This document shows, in pieces, positions 9,218 to 18,272 of a stretch of 64,000 nucleotides of DNA; the stretch's first letter is position 1, and each line of letters starts with the position of its first letter. The stretch is from assembly GCF_021432385.1 (NCBI RefSeq), contig NZ_JAEACT010000004.1, forward strand, positions 496,001 through 560,000. The letters run 5' to 3'. Both the position numbers and the translations under genes were made by a program. The notes under the pieces are model-generated. The model saw only the letters and a list, made by a program, of their open reading frames with translations, was not told where the DNA came from and did no database searches. The stretch comes from Clostridium hydrogenum. GTDB taxonomy: Bacteria; Bacillota; Clostridia; Clostridiales; Clostridiaceae.

Positions 9218-9892
9218 ATGAATACTAAAATAATGAAAGATAGATATAATGCAGTTGGTTATCATCCCATGATAGATTATCGAAATAAAAGCAACCACAA
9301 GAAACTTAATCTTATTAAACCACTGCTGCAAGACTTAATAAATGCTAAGATAACAGCATTGGACTTAGGCTGTAATGCAGGAAAATATAGTTTTCTTATG
9401 GAAGAATTGGGTGCAAAAGTAACAGGTATTGATTTTTCAGATGTTGCTTTAGAAATTGCCAGAGAAATTGGTAAGGATATAAAAAGTCATTGCGTATTTG
9501 TTGAGGGGAATATCTTAGACATGCAGTTTAAAGAAAATTCATTTGATTTAGCATTATTTCCATTGAATATTGTGGAATTTCAATATGGAGATATAGAGAT
9601 TTTATGTCAGGAACTTAAGAATATTTTGACTCCAAACGGTCTATTTTGTATTACAATCCAAGACGGAATTAGCAGAATTAGAACTGGAAGAGATTCAAAA
9701 GAAACTTATGATTTATCCAGTGGTATTCATAAAGCATTTCATGATATTCCAAACAAAGGTATATATGAATATCAAACATACTTTTGGACTTTAGCATTTG
9801 CTAAGTATATTATAGGAAAATATTTTACCTTAATTAAGGAAGTTGAATATGATGCAAATCTATATTGGCTTACTTTTAAAAATATAAAATAA
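9218..9892 (+). CDS. Class I SAM-dependent methyltransferase
   Basis: A 224-residue cytoplasmic protein with motif I ALDLGCNAGKYS (SAM binding), acidic strand-2 end (VTGIDFS) and a DLALFPLN motif-IV-like strand, typical of the methyltransferase-11/25 group. The substrate cannot be predicted. An ATG at 9218 is preferred, with GGGGAG 9 bases upstream; a GTG two codons earlier is too close to that site. It follows the regulator by 34 bases in the same direction, so read-through is likely, though no functional link to sugar uptake is evident. Confidence 0.85.
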   Translation: MNTKIMKDRYNAVGYHPMIDYRNKSNHKKLNLIKPLLQDLINAKITALDLGCNAGKYSFLMEELGAKVTGIDFSDVALEIAREIGKDIKSHCVFVEGNILDMQFKENSFDLALFPLNIVEFQYGDIEILCQELKNILTPNGLFCITIQDGISRIRTGRDSKETYDLSSGIHKAFHDIPNKGIYEYQTYFWTLAFAKYIIGKYFTLIKEVEYDANLYWLTFKNIK

Positions 9893-9896
9893 ATGT

Positions 9897-10110
9897 TATT
9901 TTTCCTCCACCTTGCTACGGAAAATTATAATTTAAATTAAAGATTTTCCATAGCAAAGCGGAGGAAAATCAACATTTACTTTTTACCAAAGGTAAAACCC
10001 TTCACCTTTGACAAGCGTAGCTATGTCAAACCCTTCACTTTTCACATAGTGAAAAAGTTAACCTTTTAACGTGCAAAGCACCGTTAAAAACTTTCACTTA
10101 AGTTGCTTTA
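9897..10110. repeat. Hairpin-rich intergenic repeat (CCTCCGC/GCGGAGG module)
   Basis: A long imperfect hairpin pairs TTTTTCCTCC...CGGAAAA with its inverse at 9945-9970, followed by GTGAAAAGTGAAGG- and CGTTAAAAGG-type modules. The same modules, in another order, occur at about 17925-18190. No coding potential. Confidence 0.75.
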
Positions 10111-10186
10111 TAATATTTAAATGTAACAAACTCTTCAACTTTATTCTATTATCTAATCTGTTTCAAATATAATAACACTTTTTTAT

Positions 10187-10285
10187 ATAGATATACCAGC
10201 TCAACTATTAAAATTCATATGCACCATAATGCCCAGAAGACGGCATTTGGTACAAATGAATTTTAAGTTTCACAATGGTCTATCT
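10187..10285. repeat. About 100-bp palindromic repeat (AGATATACCAG...GGTCTATCT)
   Basis: The ends AGATATACCAG and GGTCTATCT are inverted, as are internal blocks AATTCATATGCACC/GGTACAAATGAATT and TGCC/GGCA around a small loop. It stops exactly at the stop codon of the lactate dehydrogenase gene and could act as its 3' hairpin. Relatives occur at 20790, 34267, 39296, 56647 and 59838. Confidence 0.85.
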
Positions 10286-11671
10286 TTATTCACACACCTT
10301 CTCAGGATTTAATATATTTTTAGGATCAAAAGCTTTTTTAATATTTTTCATAAGAGAAATATATTCTTCTCCATACTGATTAAACAAATATTTCTTTTTA
10401 GCAAAACCTATACCATGTTCTCCTGATACAAGTCCTTCTAGTTCAATAGCTTTGCTGTACATACATTTAAATATTTCCTCAAGCTTCTTGTCCCATTCTT
10501 CTTTGCTTAAATCATCTCTAAGAATATAAACATGTAAATTTCCATCGCCTGCATGACCAAAGCTTCTTATTCTTATATTAAACTTATTTTGAAGTTCATT
10601 TGTATACTTTATAAACTCAGCTACTTTATTTCTTGGAACTACAACATCACATTCATCCATTTCTGTAGTTGAGGCTTTAACGGCTTCAAGGAAGGCTCCT
10701 CTTGCATTCCAAACTGCCTCTTTTCTTTCATCTGTATCAACTATATAAACATCAAGTGCTCCTTCATTAAGACAAATTTCTGCAACACTTTCATAATCCT
10801 TTTCAACCTGCTCCTTGCTATTTCCATCAAAAGTTAAAAGTAAATATGCATCAGCACTGTTATCTGGGAACTTTTTACCCAAATATTCTTCTGCTGAAAT
10901 TATTACTTCTCTTTGCATAAATTCTATAGCTGTAGGAATTGACTTGGATTTTATAATTTTGGGTACAGTTCCTATGGCTGTATCAAGATTCTTAAAAGGC
11001 ACTAAAAGACTTATAGTTTTCTTAGGAAGTGGTAGAAGTTTTAAAATAGCCTTAGTTATTATTGCAAGTGTTCCTTCTGAACCACATATTAAATCCTTTA
11101 TGCTATAGCCAGAACTGTTTTTAACAACCTTTCCTCCAAGCTCCATAATATCACCATTTGGAAGTACAACCTCAAGACCTCTTACATAATCCCTTGTAAC
11201 ACCATACTTCACTGCTCTCATGCCTCCTGCATTTGTACTGATGTTTCCTCCTATTGTTGCTGATTTTTCTCCTGGATCTGGTGGGTAAAAAAGATCATGC
11301 TCAGTAACAAACTTTCCTATTTCCATTAATAAAACTCCTGGTTCAACAGTAAGTGTTAAATTTTCTTCATCAATTTCAAGAATTTTATTCATGCTGCTCA
11401 TATTTATCATTATTCCACCAAGCATTGGCACAGAAGCTCCAACAAGTCCTGTTCCTGAGCCTCTTGGTACTACTGGTATTCCTTTTTCATAGGCATATTT
11501 CATAACCTTTGATATTTCCTCTGTAGTCTCTACCTCTAGAAGTACTTCTGGCATTTTACTTACACCGCCAAGTTCATCATGGCTGAAGTCCTCATTTATT
11601 TCATCTCCACTAAGTACTCTATCCTCACCTAAAAGTTCTTTAAAATATTTTATATCTTCTACATTAACCAT
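10286..11671 (-). CDS. lctD: FAD-linked lactate (glycolate oxidase-type) dehydrogenase, LctD-like
   Basis: A 461-residue GlcD-family flavoprotein. The FAD-binding PCMH domain has VPRGSGTGLVGAS near residue 70 and GGNISTNAGG near 142; the C-terminal FAD-oxidase domain has SFGHAGDGNLH (about 364) and the terminal GEHGIG. It is preceded by EtfB and EtfA genes in one operon. In Acetobacterium woodii the same trio (LctBCD) couples lactate oxidation to NAD by flavin-based electron confurcation with reduced ferredoxin. By analogy this enzyme oxidises lactate to pyruvate; glycolate or another 2-hydroxyacid is possible. Start follows AGGAGGGG. Confidence 0.88.
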   Translation of the reverse strand: MVNVEDIKYFKELLGEDRVLSGDEINEDFSHDELGGVSKMPEVLLEVETTEEISKVMKYAYEKGIPVVPRGSGTGLVGASVPMLGGIMINMSSMNKILEIDEENLTLTVEPGVLLMEIGKFVTEHDLFYPPDPGEKSATIGGNISTNAGGMRAVKYGVTRDYVRGLEVVLPNGDIMELGGKVVKNSSGYSIKDLICGSEGTLAIITKAILKLLPLPKKTISLLVPFKNLDTAIGTVPKIIKSKSIPTAIEFMQREVIISAEEYLGKKFPDNSADAYLLLTFDGNSKEQVEKDYESVAEICLNEGALDVYIVDTDERKEAVWNARGAFLEAVKASTTEMDECDVVVPRNKVAEFIKYTNELQNKFNIRIRSFGHAGDGNLHVYILRDDLSKEEWDKKLEEIFKCMYSKAIELEGLVSGEHGIGFAKKKYLFNQYGEEYISLMKNIKKAFDPKNILNPEKVCE

Positions 11672-11684
11672 AAAGCTTCCCCTC

Positions 11685-12893
11685 CTAAACAGCTGATTCT
11701 ATTTTCTTATTTTGTTTTAATTCTTCAATAAGCTTTGGTACTATTTCGTATATATCACCAACAATTCCATAATGGCTTGCATTAAATATAGGTGCTTTTT
11801 CATCCTTGTTTATTGCAAATATATATTCACTGCTGTTCATACCAGCTGTAAATTGAACTGCTCCTGAAACTCCAAGAACTATTATGAGTTTAGGCTTTAC
11901 AGTTCTTCCACTTAAACCTATTTGAGTTTTAGCATCTATCCAGCCTGCTTCAACAAGTGGCCTTGTTCCAGCAACTCTTGCCTTCAAAAGATTTGCTAAT
12001 TCATATACCATGTCCATATCCTTTTTAGTTTTTATACCTCTTCCAACTGCAATTATTACCTCTGCATCTGAAATACTGTTTTCTGGAAGCTTTTTAGTTA
12101 CCTTTAAAACCTTTATATTAGAAGCAAGTTTTTCTTTACTTATACTGCATAAAGATATTTTTCCACTTTCTTCTTTCTGTCTTTCTGGGGCACTCATTAC
12201 TTTATATCTTACTGTTGCCATTTGAGGTCTGCTGTTTGGATTTACTATTTGTGCCATTATGTTTCCTCCAAAAGCAGGTCTTATTTGAACTAAATCTGTA
12301 TTTTCTTTCATATCAAGTATTGTACAATCTGCTGTAAGCCCTGTTTTAAATCTTGCTGCAATTCTTGGCGCCAAAGATCTTCCAACAGTTGTTGCTCCAA
12401 CAAGTATTGCTGTTGGTTTTACTTTGTTTATTAAATCTTCAAATACAGCGGTATAAGGTTCTATTGAAAAATCCTTTAATTCCTCATAATCATATACAAA
12501 AACTTCATCAACGCCATAATGTAAAAGTTCCTCAGCCTTCTCTTTTATATTGTGCCCAATAAATAATGCATAAACTGGATGATTTATTTTTGAAGCCAGT
12601 TCCTTTGCCTTTCCTATAAGCTCGAAGGTAACTGGATGTATATTTCCTTCAACATGATCTACGTATACTAAGATTCCTTTCCACAAGCTTTTATCAATTG
12701 CCTTTACCTCTTCTTCTACAAACTCCATTACCCCTTTAGGGCCTTTTCTAACGCACATCTTACAAAGCTTGCAGCCTGCATTTACTTCAATTTTTCCATC
12801 ATGATTTTCTATAGCATTAAATGGACATATACTCAAAAGTTCATTTATATTTTCTTTTGTAACTTTATTTTGATTAACAACTAACTTTCCCAT
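11685..12893 (-). CDS. lctC: Electron-transfer flavoprotein alpha subunit with N-terminal ferredoxin domain
   Basis: A 402-residue EtfA. Residues 1-65 form a ferredoxin-like segment; CKLCKMC at about residues 41-47 plus an earlier Cys (SICPFN) could bind a [4Fe-4S] cluster. The EtfA FAD domain follows, ending in GLSGRTVKP and GVSGAVQF...FAINKD. Such a fused ferredoxin domain is known in LctC of the bifurcating lactate dehydrogenase of Acetobacterium. The start ATG lies 14 bases after the EtfB stop behind GGAGGGG; an upstream GTG overlaps that site. The short gaps (13-14 bases) show a three-gene operon. Confidence 0.9.
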   Translation of the reverse strand: MGKLVVNQNKVTKENINELLSICPFNAIENHDGKIEVNAGCKLCKMCVRKGPKGVMEFVEEEVKAIDKSLWKGILVYVDHVEGNIHPVTFELIGKAKELASKINHPVYALFIGHNIKEKAEELLHYGVDEVFVYDYEELKDFSIEPYTAVFEDLINKVKPTAILVGATTVGRSLAPRIAARFKTGLTADCTILDMKENTDLVQIRPAFGGNIMAQIVNPNSRPQMATVRYKVMSAPERQKEESGKISLCSISKEKLASNIKVLKVTKKLPENSISDAEVIIAVGRGIKTKKDMDMVYELANLLKARVAGTRPLVEAGWIDAKTQIGLSGRTVKPKLIIVLGVSGAVQFTAGMNSSEYIFAINKDEKAPIFNASHYGIVGDIYEIVPKLIEELKQNKKIESAV

Positions 12894-12907
12894 AATAATC
12901 CCCTCCA

Positions 12908-13696
12908 CTAAACATATTTTAATTGTTTAAGCTTTCCAATTATTTTGTTTGATACTTCATCACTGCTGCCCGTCCAAGTTTCTCTGTCATTATTTACTGA
13001 AGGCGGAAATATCTTTTCTACCTGAGTTGCAGAACCATTGAGTCCATATTGGTTTTCATCCTTATCCTCAAAATCATTAAGACAAATAGTCTGTATTTCT
13101 CTATCCTTAGTTTCAAGCTTTTGCCTATAAGAAGGAAGTCTTGGCTGAAAGATGTCCTTATCTACTGTAAGCAAACATGGATAGGTAACTTTATCAAGTT
13201 CTATTGTATCTGGCATATCCATCTCTACAGTTATAGCTTTTTCACTTGCTTCTTCTATTTTTATTACATTTGCAATATGCGGTATTTTTAAATATTCTGC
13301 TATTTCTGGTCCAACCTGTGCGGTATCTCCATCTGTAGTTTGTTTTCCACATAATATCAAATCAAAGTTTCCCATTTTTCTAATTCCTTGGGAAATTGTA
13401 TAAGCTGTAGCAAGTACATCAGCTCCTGCAAACTTTCTATCTGAGATAAGTGCTCCCCTATCTACTCCCATCATATAAGCTTCCTTAATGACTTCTTTTG
13501 CTTGCGGTGGTCCCATGCTTATGACGTTTACGCTACCTCCAAGCTTTTTTTTAATCCTAAGTGCTGTTTCAAGAGCATATAAGTCATACGGATTCATTTT
13601 AGAATCTACTCCATCCCTTTTTAATACTCCTGTTTTTTCATCCACTTCAACTTTGCTAGTACCTGGAACTTGTTTAATACATACTAATATTTCCAT
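12908..13696 (-). CDS. lctB: Electron-transfer flavoprotein beta subunit
   Basis: A 262-residue EtfB beginning MEILVCIKQVPG, with the conserved segments MNPYDLYALE (about residues 34-43) and CGKQTTDGDTAQVGP (about 115-129) that bind nucleotide/FAD in this family. It pairs with the EtfA encoded just downstream. In bifurcating complexes EtfB carries the flavin that splits electrons. The start is chosen at the ATG behind GGAGGG; the open frame reaches 23 codons upstream through the operator and has no ribosome site. It is the first gene of the operon. Confidence 0.93.
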   Translation of the reverse strand: MEILVCIKQVPGTSKVEVDEKTGVLKRDGVDSKMNPYDLYALETALRIKKKLGGSVNVISMGPPQAKEVIKEAYMMGVDRGALISDRKFAGADVLATAYTISQGIRKMGNFDLILCGKQTTDGDTAQVGPEIAEYLKIPHIANVIKIEEASEKAITVEMDMPDTIELDKVTYPCLLTVDKDIFQPRLPSYRQKLETKDREIQTICLNDFEDKDENQYGLNGSATQVEKIFPPSVNNDRETWTGSSDEVSNKIIGKLKQLKYV

Positions 13697-13726
13697 TGTG
13701 ATCCCTCCATATTTTAAAATTGGTAT

Positions 13727-13741
13727 ATTGGTATGACCAAT
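13727..13741. promoter_or_regulatory. Palindromic operator ATTGGT-ATG-ACCAAT (FadR/LldR type)
   Basis: ATTGGTATGACCAAT is a 6-bp inverted repeat with 3-base spacer and matches the TGGTnnnACCA pattern bound by GntR-family regulators of lactate genes. It lies between the -10 element (13752-13757) and the ribosome site, where a repressor would block the EtfB operon. No such regulator gene is in the window. Confidence 0.7.
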
Positions 13742-13751
13742 TTTAAGATAA

Positions 13752-13780
13752 ATTATAGCACACACAAAAAAATTATTCTA
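13752..13780 (-). promoter_or_regulatory. Promoter of the EtfB-EtfA-lactate dehydrogenase operon
   Basis: Minus-strand TGCTATAAT gives an extended -10 at 13752-13757; a weak -35 (TAGAAT) lies 17 bases upstream. Transcription would begin just before the ATTGGT operator. Confidence 0.6.
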
Positions 13781-13842
13781 CAAAATCCAGAAATTTAAAA
13801 AATTTTTAATAAAATTTAGAATATAATTATTTTTAAAAAATA

Positions 13843-13860
13843 TTGTTAAATGTTTGACAA
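13843..13860. promoter_or_regulatory. Rex-type redox operator overlapping the adhE -35
   Basis: TTGTTAAATGTTTGACAA fits the clostridial Rex pattern TTGTTAAnnnnTTAACAA with one mismatch. The right half contains the -35 hexamer TTGACA, so Rex binding would exclude RNA polymerase. Rex responds to the NADH/NAD ratio and commonly represses adhE in clostridia. Confidence 0.8.
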
Positions 13861-13882
13861 TAATAAAATGGTGGTATATACT
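13854..13882 (+). promoter_or_regulatory. Sigma-A promoter of adhE
   Basis: TTGACA (13854-13859), 17-base spacer, TATACT (13877-13882). The expected start near 13889 gives a leader of about 220 bases, which contains the palindrome TGTTATATAACA (about 13903) and a similar TGTGCTATATAACACA (about 14023). Confidence 0.85.
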
Positions 13883-14109
13883 GACATTGTAAAAATCAAG
13901 CATGTTATATAACAGTTTTATTTTAAAAAGTAGTGTACAGGTCATTGATATATCAATAGTTTACTATATTCGCATCATTGAGTATGACAATATTTTATTT
14001 CTCAATTTATAAAATACTAATGTGTGCTATATAACACATCCAATTTTATTTGCAATAGTTTGTTAAATATCAAACTATTTCTCAAATTTTATAAAAGAGG
14101 TGTATATTA

Positions 14110-16686
14110 ATGAAAGTCACAAATTCAAAAGAGCTAAAACAAAAACTCAATCAATTAAGGGACGCTCAAAAAAAATTTGCAACATATACTCAAGAACAAG
14201 TTGATGAAATTTTTAGGCAATGCGCTATAGCTGCTGCTAAGGAGAGAATAAGTTTATCTAAGTTAGCAGTAGAAGAAACAGGAATAGGTCTTGTAGAAGA
14301 TAAAATTATAAAAAATCATTTTGCAGCAGAATATATATATAATAAATATAAAAACGAAAAAACTTGTGGAGTAATAGAACATGATGAAGCATTAGGTATA
14401 TCAAAAGTTGCAGAGCCAATTGGAGTTGTTGCCGCTATAATCCCTACTACAAATCCAACCTCTACAACAATTTTCAAATCACTAATTTCTTTAAAAACAA
14501 GAAATGCAATTTTCTTTTCACCTCATCCTCGTGCAAAAAAATCAACTATTACTGCTGCAAAATTAATTTTAGATGCAGCTGTTAAAGCTGGAGCACCCAA
14601 GGATATAATAGGTTGGATAGATGAACCTTCAATAGAGCTTTCACAAGAATTAATGAGTGACGCTGATATAGTTTTAGCAACAGGAGGTCCTTCAATGGTT
14701 AAAGCCGCCTATTCATCGGGTAAACCTGCAATCGGTGTTGGAGCTGGAAATACTCCAGCAATAATTGATGAAAGCGCAGATATAAATATGGCTGTAAGCT
14801 CCATAATTTTATCCAAAACCTACGATAATGGTGTAATATGTGCTTCCGAGCAAGCTATATTAGTTCCAAATTCAATATATGAAAAGGTCAAAAATGAATT
14901 TGTAAAACGTGGAGCATATATACTTAATACAAACGAAATCGCCAAGGCAAAAGAAATTATGTTTAAAGATGGAAACATTAATGCTGGTATAGTAGGAAAA
15001 TCAGCTTGTTCAATTGCTAAAATGGCAGGAATAGAAGTACCAAAAACTACGAGAGTATTAATAGGTGAAGTTCAATCTGTTGAAAGAGATGAGTTATTTT
15101 CACACGAAAAATTATCACCAGTATTGGCAATGTATAAAGTTAAAGATTTTGATGAGGCTCTTGAAAAAGCAGAAAGACTTGCATACTTGGGTGGAAATGG
15201 ACATACTTCTTCTTTATTTATAGATTCTGAAAATAATAAAGAAAAGGTTGAAAAATTTGGACTTGCAATGAAAACTTCAAGAACCTTTATCAATATGCCT
15301 TCTTCACAAGGAGCAAGTGGAGATTTTTATAATTTCGCTATAGCACCTTCCTTTACCTTAGGCTGTGGTACCTGGGGCGGAAATTCTATATCAGAAAATG
15401 TAACCCCTAGACATTTATTAAATATTAAAAGTGTTGCTGAAAGAAGGGAGAATATGCTTTGGTTCAAAGTACCTCAAAAAATATATTTTAAATACGGCTG
15501 CCTTGGCTTTGCATTAAAAGAATTAAAAGACATGGATATAAAAAGAGCATTTATAGTAACAGATAAGGATCTTTTTAAACTCGGATATGTTAATAAAATC
15601 ACAAAGGTATTAGATGAAGTAGATATTAAATATGATATATATTCAGATATAAAATCTGATCCAAGCATTAGTTCTGTAAAAGATGGTGCAAAAAAAATGC
15701 TAAGCTTTGAACCAGATGCTATAATATCAATTGGCGGTGGTTCTGCAATGGATGCCGCAAAAATAATGCACTTACTATATGAATATCCAGAAGCAAGCCT
15801 TGAAAATCTAGCTATAAGATTTTTAGATATAAGAAAAAGAATATGTGAGTTCCCTAAACTAGGCAAAAAGGCAATTTCAGTAGCAATTCCTACAACTGCT
15901 GGTACTGGCTCTGAAGTAACACCTTTTGCAGTTATAACTGATGATGAAACAGGAATGAAATATCCTTTAACTTCTTATGAGTTAACACCAAAGATGGCTA
16001 TAATAGATGCTGAATTAATGATGAACATGCCTAAAGGATTAACTGCTGCAACAGGAATAGATGCATTGGTTCATGCCATAGAAGCATATGTTTCAAGCAT
16101 GGCTACAGATTATACTGATGCATTATGTTTAAGAGCTATAAAAATGATATTTAAATATTTACCACTAGCCTATAAAAACGGAAAAATAGATGTTGATGCT
16201 AGAGAAAAAATGGCACACGCATCCAATATTGCAGGAATTGCTTTTGGTAATGCTTTCTTAGGTATATGTCACTCTATGGCTCATAAACTTGGAGCAATGC
16301 ATCACGTTCCTCACGGAATTGCTTGTGCAGTCTTAATTGAAGAAGTTATTAAGTTTAATGCAACAGATTGCCCAACAAAACAAGCAGCATTTCCTCAGTA
16401 TAAATATCCTAATGCAAAAGAAAAATATGCTGAAATCGCAGATTATTTAAATTTAAAAGGCAGCAATGATGATGAGAAGGTTGCAGCATTAATAAAAGCT
16501 ATTTCAGATTTAAAGAAGGAAATAAATATTCCTAAAAATATAAGTGCAATTGGAATTGACAAAGAAGATTTTTATCTCACATTAGATAAAATGTCTGAGC
16601 TTGCTTATGATGATCAGTGCACAGCAGCAAATCCTAGATATCCACTTATAAGTCAACTTAAAGATATATATACGAAAGCCTTCTAA
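14110..16686 (+). CDS. adhE: Bifunctional acetaldehyde-CoA / alcohol dehydrogenase
   Basis: An 858-residue AdhE that reduces acyl-CoA to aldehyde and then to alcohol with NADH in the cytoplasm. The N-terminal CoA-acylating aldehyde dehydrogenase half has the catalytic Cys in VICASEQ (about residue 245). The C-terminal iron alcohol dehydrogenase half has the nucleotide motif GGGSAMDAAK (about 540) and metal-binding His in GICHSMAHKLGAMHHVPHG (about 719-737). Full length for the family. The AAGAGGTG ribosome site precedes the ATG. It is monocistronic with its own promoter and a Rex-type site, consistent with redox control of ethanol or butanol formation. Confidence 0.97.
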   Translation: MKVTNSKELKQKLNQLRDAQKKFATYTQEQVDEIFRQCAIAAAKERISLSKLAVEETGIGLVEDKIIKNHFAAEYIYNKYKNEKTCGVIEHDEALGISKVAEPIGVVAAIIPTTNPTSTTIFKSLISLKTRNAIFFSPHPRAKKSTITAAKLILDAAVKAGAPKDIIGWIDEPSIELSQELMSDADIVLATGGPSMVKAAYSSGKPAIGVGAGNTPAIIDESADINMAVSSIILSKTYDNGVICASEQAILVPNSIYEKVKNEFVKRGAYILNTNEIAKAKEIMFKDGNINAGIVGKSACSIAKMAGIEVPKTTRVLIGEVQSVERDELFSHEKLSPVLAMYKVKDFDEALEKAERLAYLGGNGHTSSLFIDSENNKEKVEKFGLAMKTSRTFINMPSSQGASGDFYNFAIAPSFTLGCGTWGGNSISENVTPRHLLNIKSVAERRENMLWFKVPQKIYFKYGCLGFALKELKDMDIKRAFIVTDKDLFKLGYVNKITKVLDEVDIKYDIYSDIKSDPSISSVKDGAKKMLSFEPDAIISIGGGSAMDAAKIMHLLYEYPEASLENLAIRFLDIRKRICEFPKLGKKAISVAIPTTAGTGSEVTPFAVITDDETGMKYPLTSYELTPKMAIIDAELMMNMPKGLTAATGIDALVHAIEAYVSSMATDYTDALCLRAIKMIFKYLPLAYKNGKIDVDAREKMAHASNIAGIAFGNAFLGICHSMAHKLGAMHHVPHGIACAVLIEEVIKFNATDCPTKQAAFPQYKYPNAKEKYAEIADYLNLKGSNDDEKVAALIKAISDLKKEINIPKNISAIGIDKEDFYLTLDKMSELAYDDQCTAANPRYPLISQLKDIYTKAF

Positions 16687-16728
16687 AACGTGGCTGTCGC
16701 ACAAATATTGTATATTGCGAATCAAAGT

Positions 16729-17010
16729 GTAGTGCAAAATCAAAGAACCTTTGGCAGGCGTAGAAAAATAATGTTAGTGAATAGCGGCTCAAAATCCTAA
16801 ATAAAATTAATAAAGCTAAGCGGCAAATCTTTTAAGGCTTAAGAGCTTTCGATAACTCGCCAAAAGATGCTCAGACAATCTAAATCTCTAAAGTCTTAAA
16901 AAATTTTCCACTAAGTTTTATGCAATTTTATTTTAGAAATTTTTTCGCCACTATTCCCTAACATCATTTTTTTCCTACACCTACCAAAGGTTCTTTGATT
17001 AATCCACTAC
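16729..17010. repeat. 282-bp MITE-like element, copy 1
   Basis: Imperfect terminal inverted repeats (GTAGTG...AATCAAAGAACCTTTGG and CCAAAGGTTCTTTGATTAATCCACTAC) enclose nested inverted blocks, ending in a central hairpin AAGGCTTAAGAGCTTTCGAT/ATCTAAATCTCTAAAGTCTT. A second copy at 21622-21903 is in the opposite orientation. No ORF. It lies just downstream of adhE. Confidence 0.85.
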
Positions 17011-17225
17011 ATCTTTATTTCACAATATACAATTATTTTTAACGACCTAATACTGTAATTTCAACGCTTTTGGTAACAATTGTTATTTCTACATTATTAC
17101 CTAAAATTGCGTAGGCGCGCTAGCATTTTGGGGTAATTCATTTTTGGGAAATAAATCACTAGAAATTAGTTATAACTAGTTAATAATCTTAATGGACTTA
17201 CGCCCAAACCCCTAGTATGTGTAAT

Positions 17226-17717
17226 TCACCGTGCGCCATTGTTCAGAGTAACTCCTTTTAGTACTACTGTCTTACATTTCGTTTTATCAAGTTCTACAAT
17301 CATTACCCACTTAAAAGTACCATTAAATCCTCTTGATACACTAACCTCAGCAGTTTGAGTTTGTTTTACATTTACAATTAAAGTATTCTTATTTGTTTTT
17401 ATACTTTTTACTTTATACATAGGTATACTAGAACCCGTTGCAGAAAACTGCAAATATAAAACTGCTTTATCTTTAGCTGGCGATTCAATTGAAAGTTTTC
17501 TCGGAGTAAAATATTTATCTTTAAACTTTTGAAATTCCTCATTATTTATCATAAGAATTGCATTTTGTGGTACAGATTTTAATTTCTCATCAGTTTTACT
17601 AAAACCTATTACTTCAGAATATACCTCTTTAAATTTTACATTGCTATTTGAGGAACAACCAACTAGAAATTGGCTCATAATTATAAAAATAGAGATTAAG
17701 AATATTACTCTTTTCAT
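17226..17717 (-). CDS. Putative lipoprotein of unknown function
   Basis: A 163-residue protein with a lipoprotein signal: KR at the N-terminus, a hydrophobic stretch, then LVGC with the lipidated Cys at residue 21. The mature part is about 140 residues, predicted mostly beta, and would be anchored to the outer face of the membrane. A PrcB/protease-inhibitor-like fold is conceivable from the C-terminal strand pattern but I cannot show it. It stands alone between two repeat blocks, downstream of the beta-propeller gene and in the same direction but 550 bases away. Confidence 0.75.
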   Translation of the reverse strand: MKRVIFLISIFIIMSQFLVGCSSNSNVKFKEVYSEVIGFSKTDEKLKSVPQNAILMINNEEFQKFKDKYFTPRKLSIESPAKDKAVLYLQFSATGSSIPMYKVKSIKTNKNTLIVNVKQTQTAEVSVSRGFNGTFKWVMIVELDKTKCKTVVLKGVTLNNGAR

Positions 17718-17867
17718 TTCAGTTCATTCCTTCACTTTATTCATAATATAATACAAATTATTTTTTTAATGTGACTCACTCCTTTTTCTGTATCAACCCA
17801 AAATTCCGTAGGTACGGAGGATTTTTTTCCTTAAATTTTCGTTCTGAGGTGAAGTAATGTGGCTGTT

Positions 17868-18270
17868 GCATTAAGATTATTTAATACATAACTTAAAATT
17901 ATTGCGAACTAAATCAAGTGAAGGGTTTTAATTTCGCCCTGCTCATTAAAAGACTAACTTTTTCACTTACGTGAAAAGTGAAGGTTTTAACGATGCTGTG
18001 CACGTTAAAGGTTAACTTTTCGGATAAATCCGAAAGTTAATGTTATTTTTCCTCCGCTTTGCTACGGAAAAATTATAAATTTAAATTAAAGATTTTTCGT
18101 AGCAAAGCGGAGGAAAATCATCCTTTGCTTTTCACATAAGTGAAAAAGTTCACCTTTTAACGAGCAAAGCAAGTTAAAACCCTTCACTATTAGCTTTTTC
18201 GCCTTCTTTTTAGGCGAAAAAATTTAACTATTACTTCGCAATATTTATTCTTTATGCGACAGCCCAATTA
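17868..18270. repeat. Composite element with GTGGCTGTTGCA / TGCGACAGCC ends
   Basis: Outer inverted ends GTGGCTGTTGCA and ATGCGACAGCC enclose the hairpin CCTCCGCTTTGCTACGG/CGTAGCAAAGCGGAGG and several GTGAAAAGTGAAGG- and CGTTAAAAGG-type blocks shared with 9897-10110. It abuts the stop of the beta-propeller gene. It looks like small elements inserted into, or fused with, one another. Confidence 0.75.
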
Positions 18271-18272
18271 CT

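Noticed and set aside
15474..15866. 130-codon minus-strand frame inside adhE
   Set aside because: Antisense to conserved alcohol dehydrogenase sequence with no ribosome site; an AT-rich shadow.
16687..17225. Insertion sequence or transposase remnant downstream of adhE
   Set aside because: No transposase-like reading frame on either strand; the sequence is a palindromic non-coding element with a second copy elsewhere.
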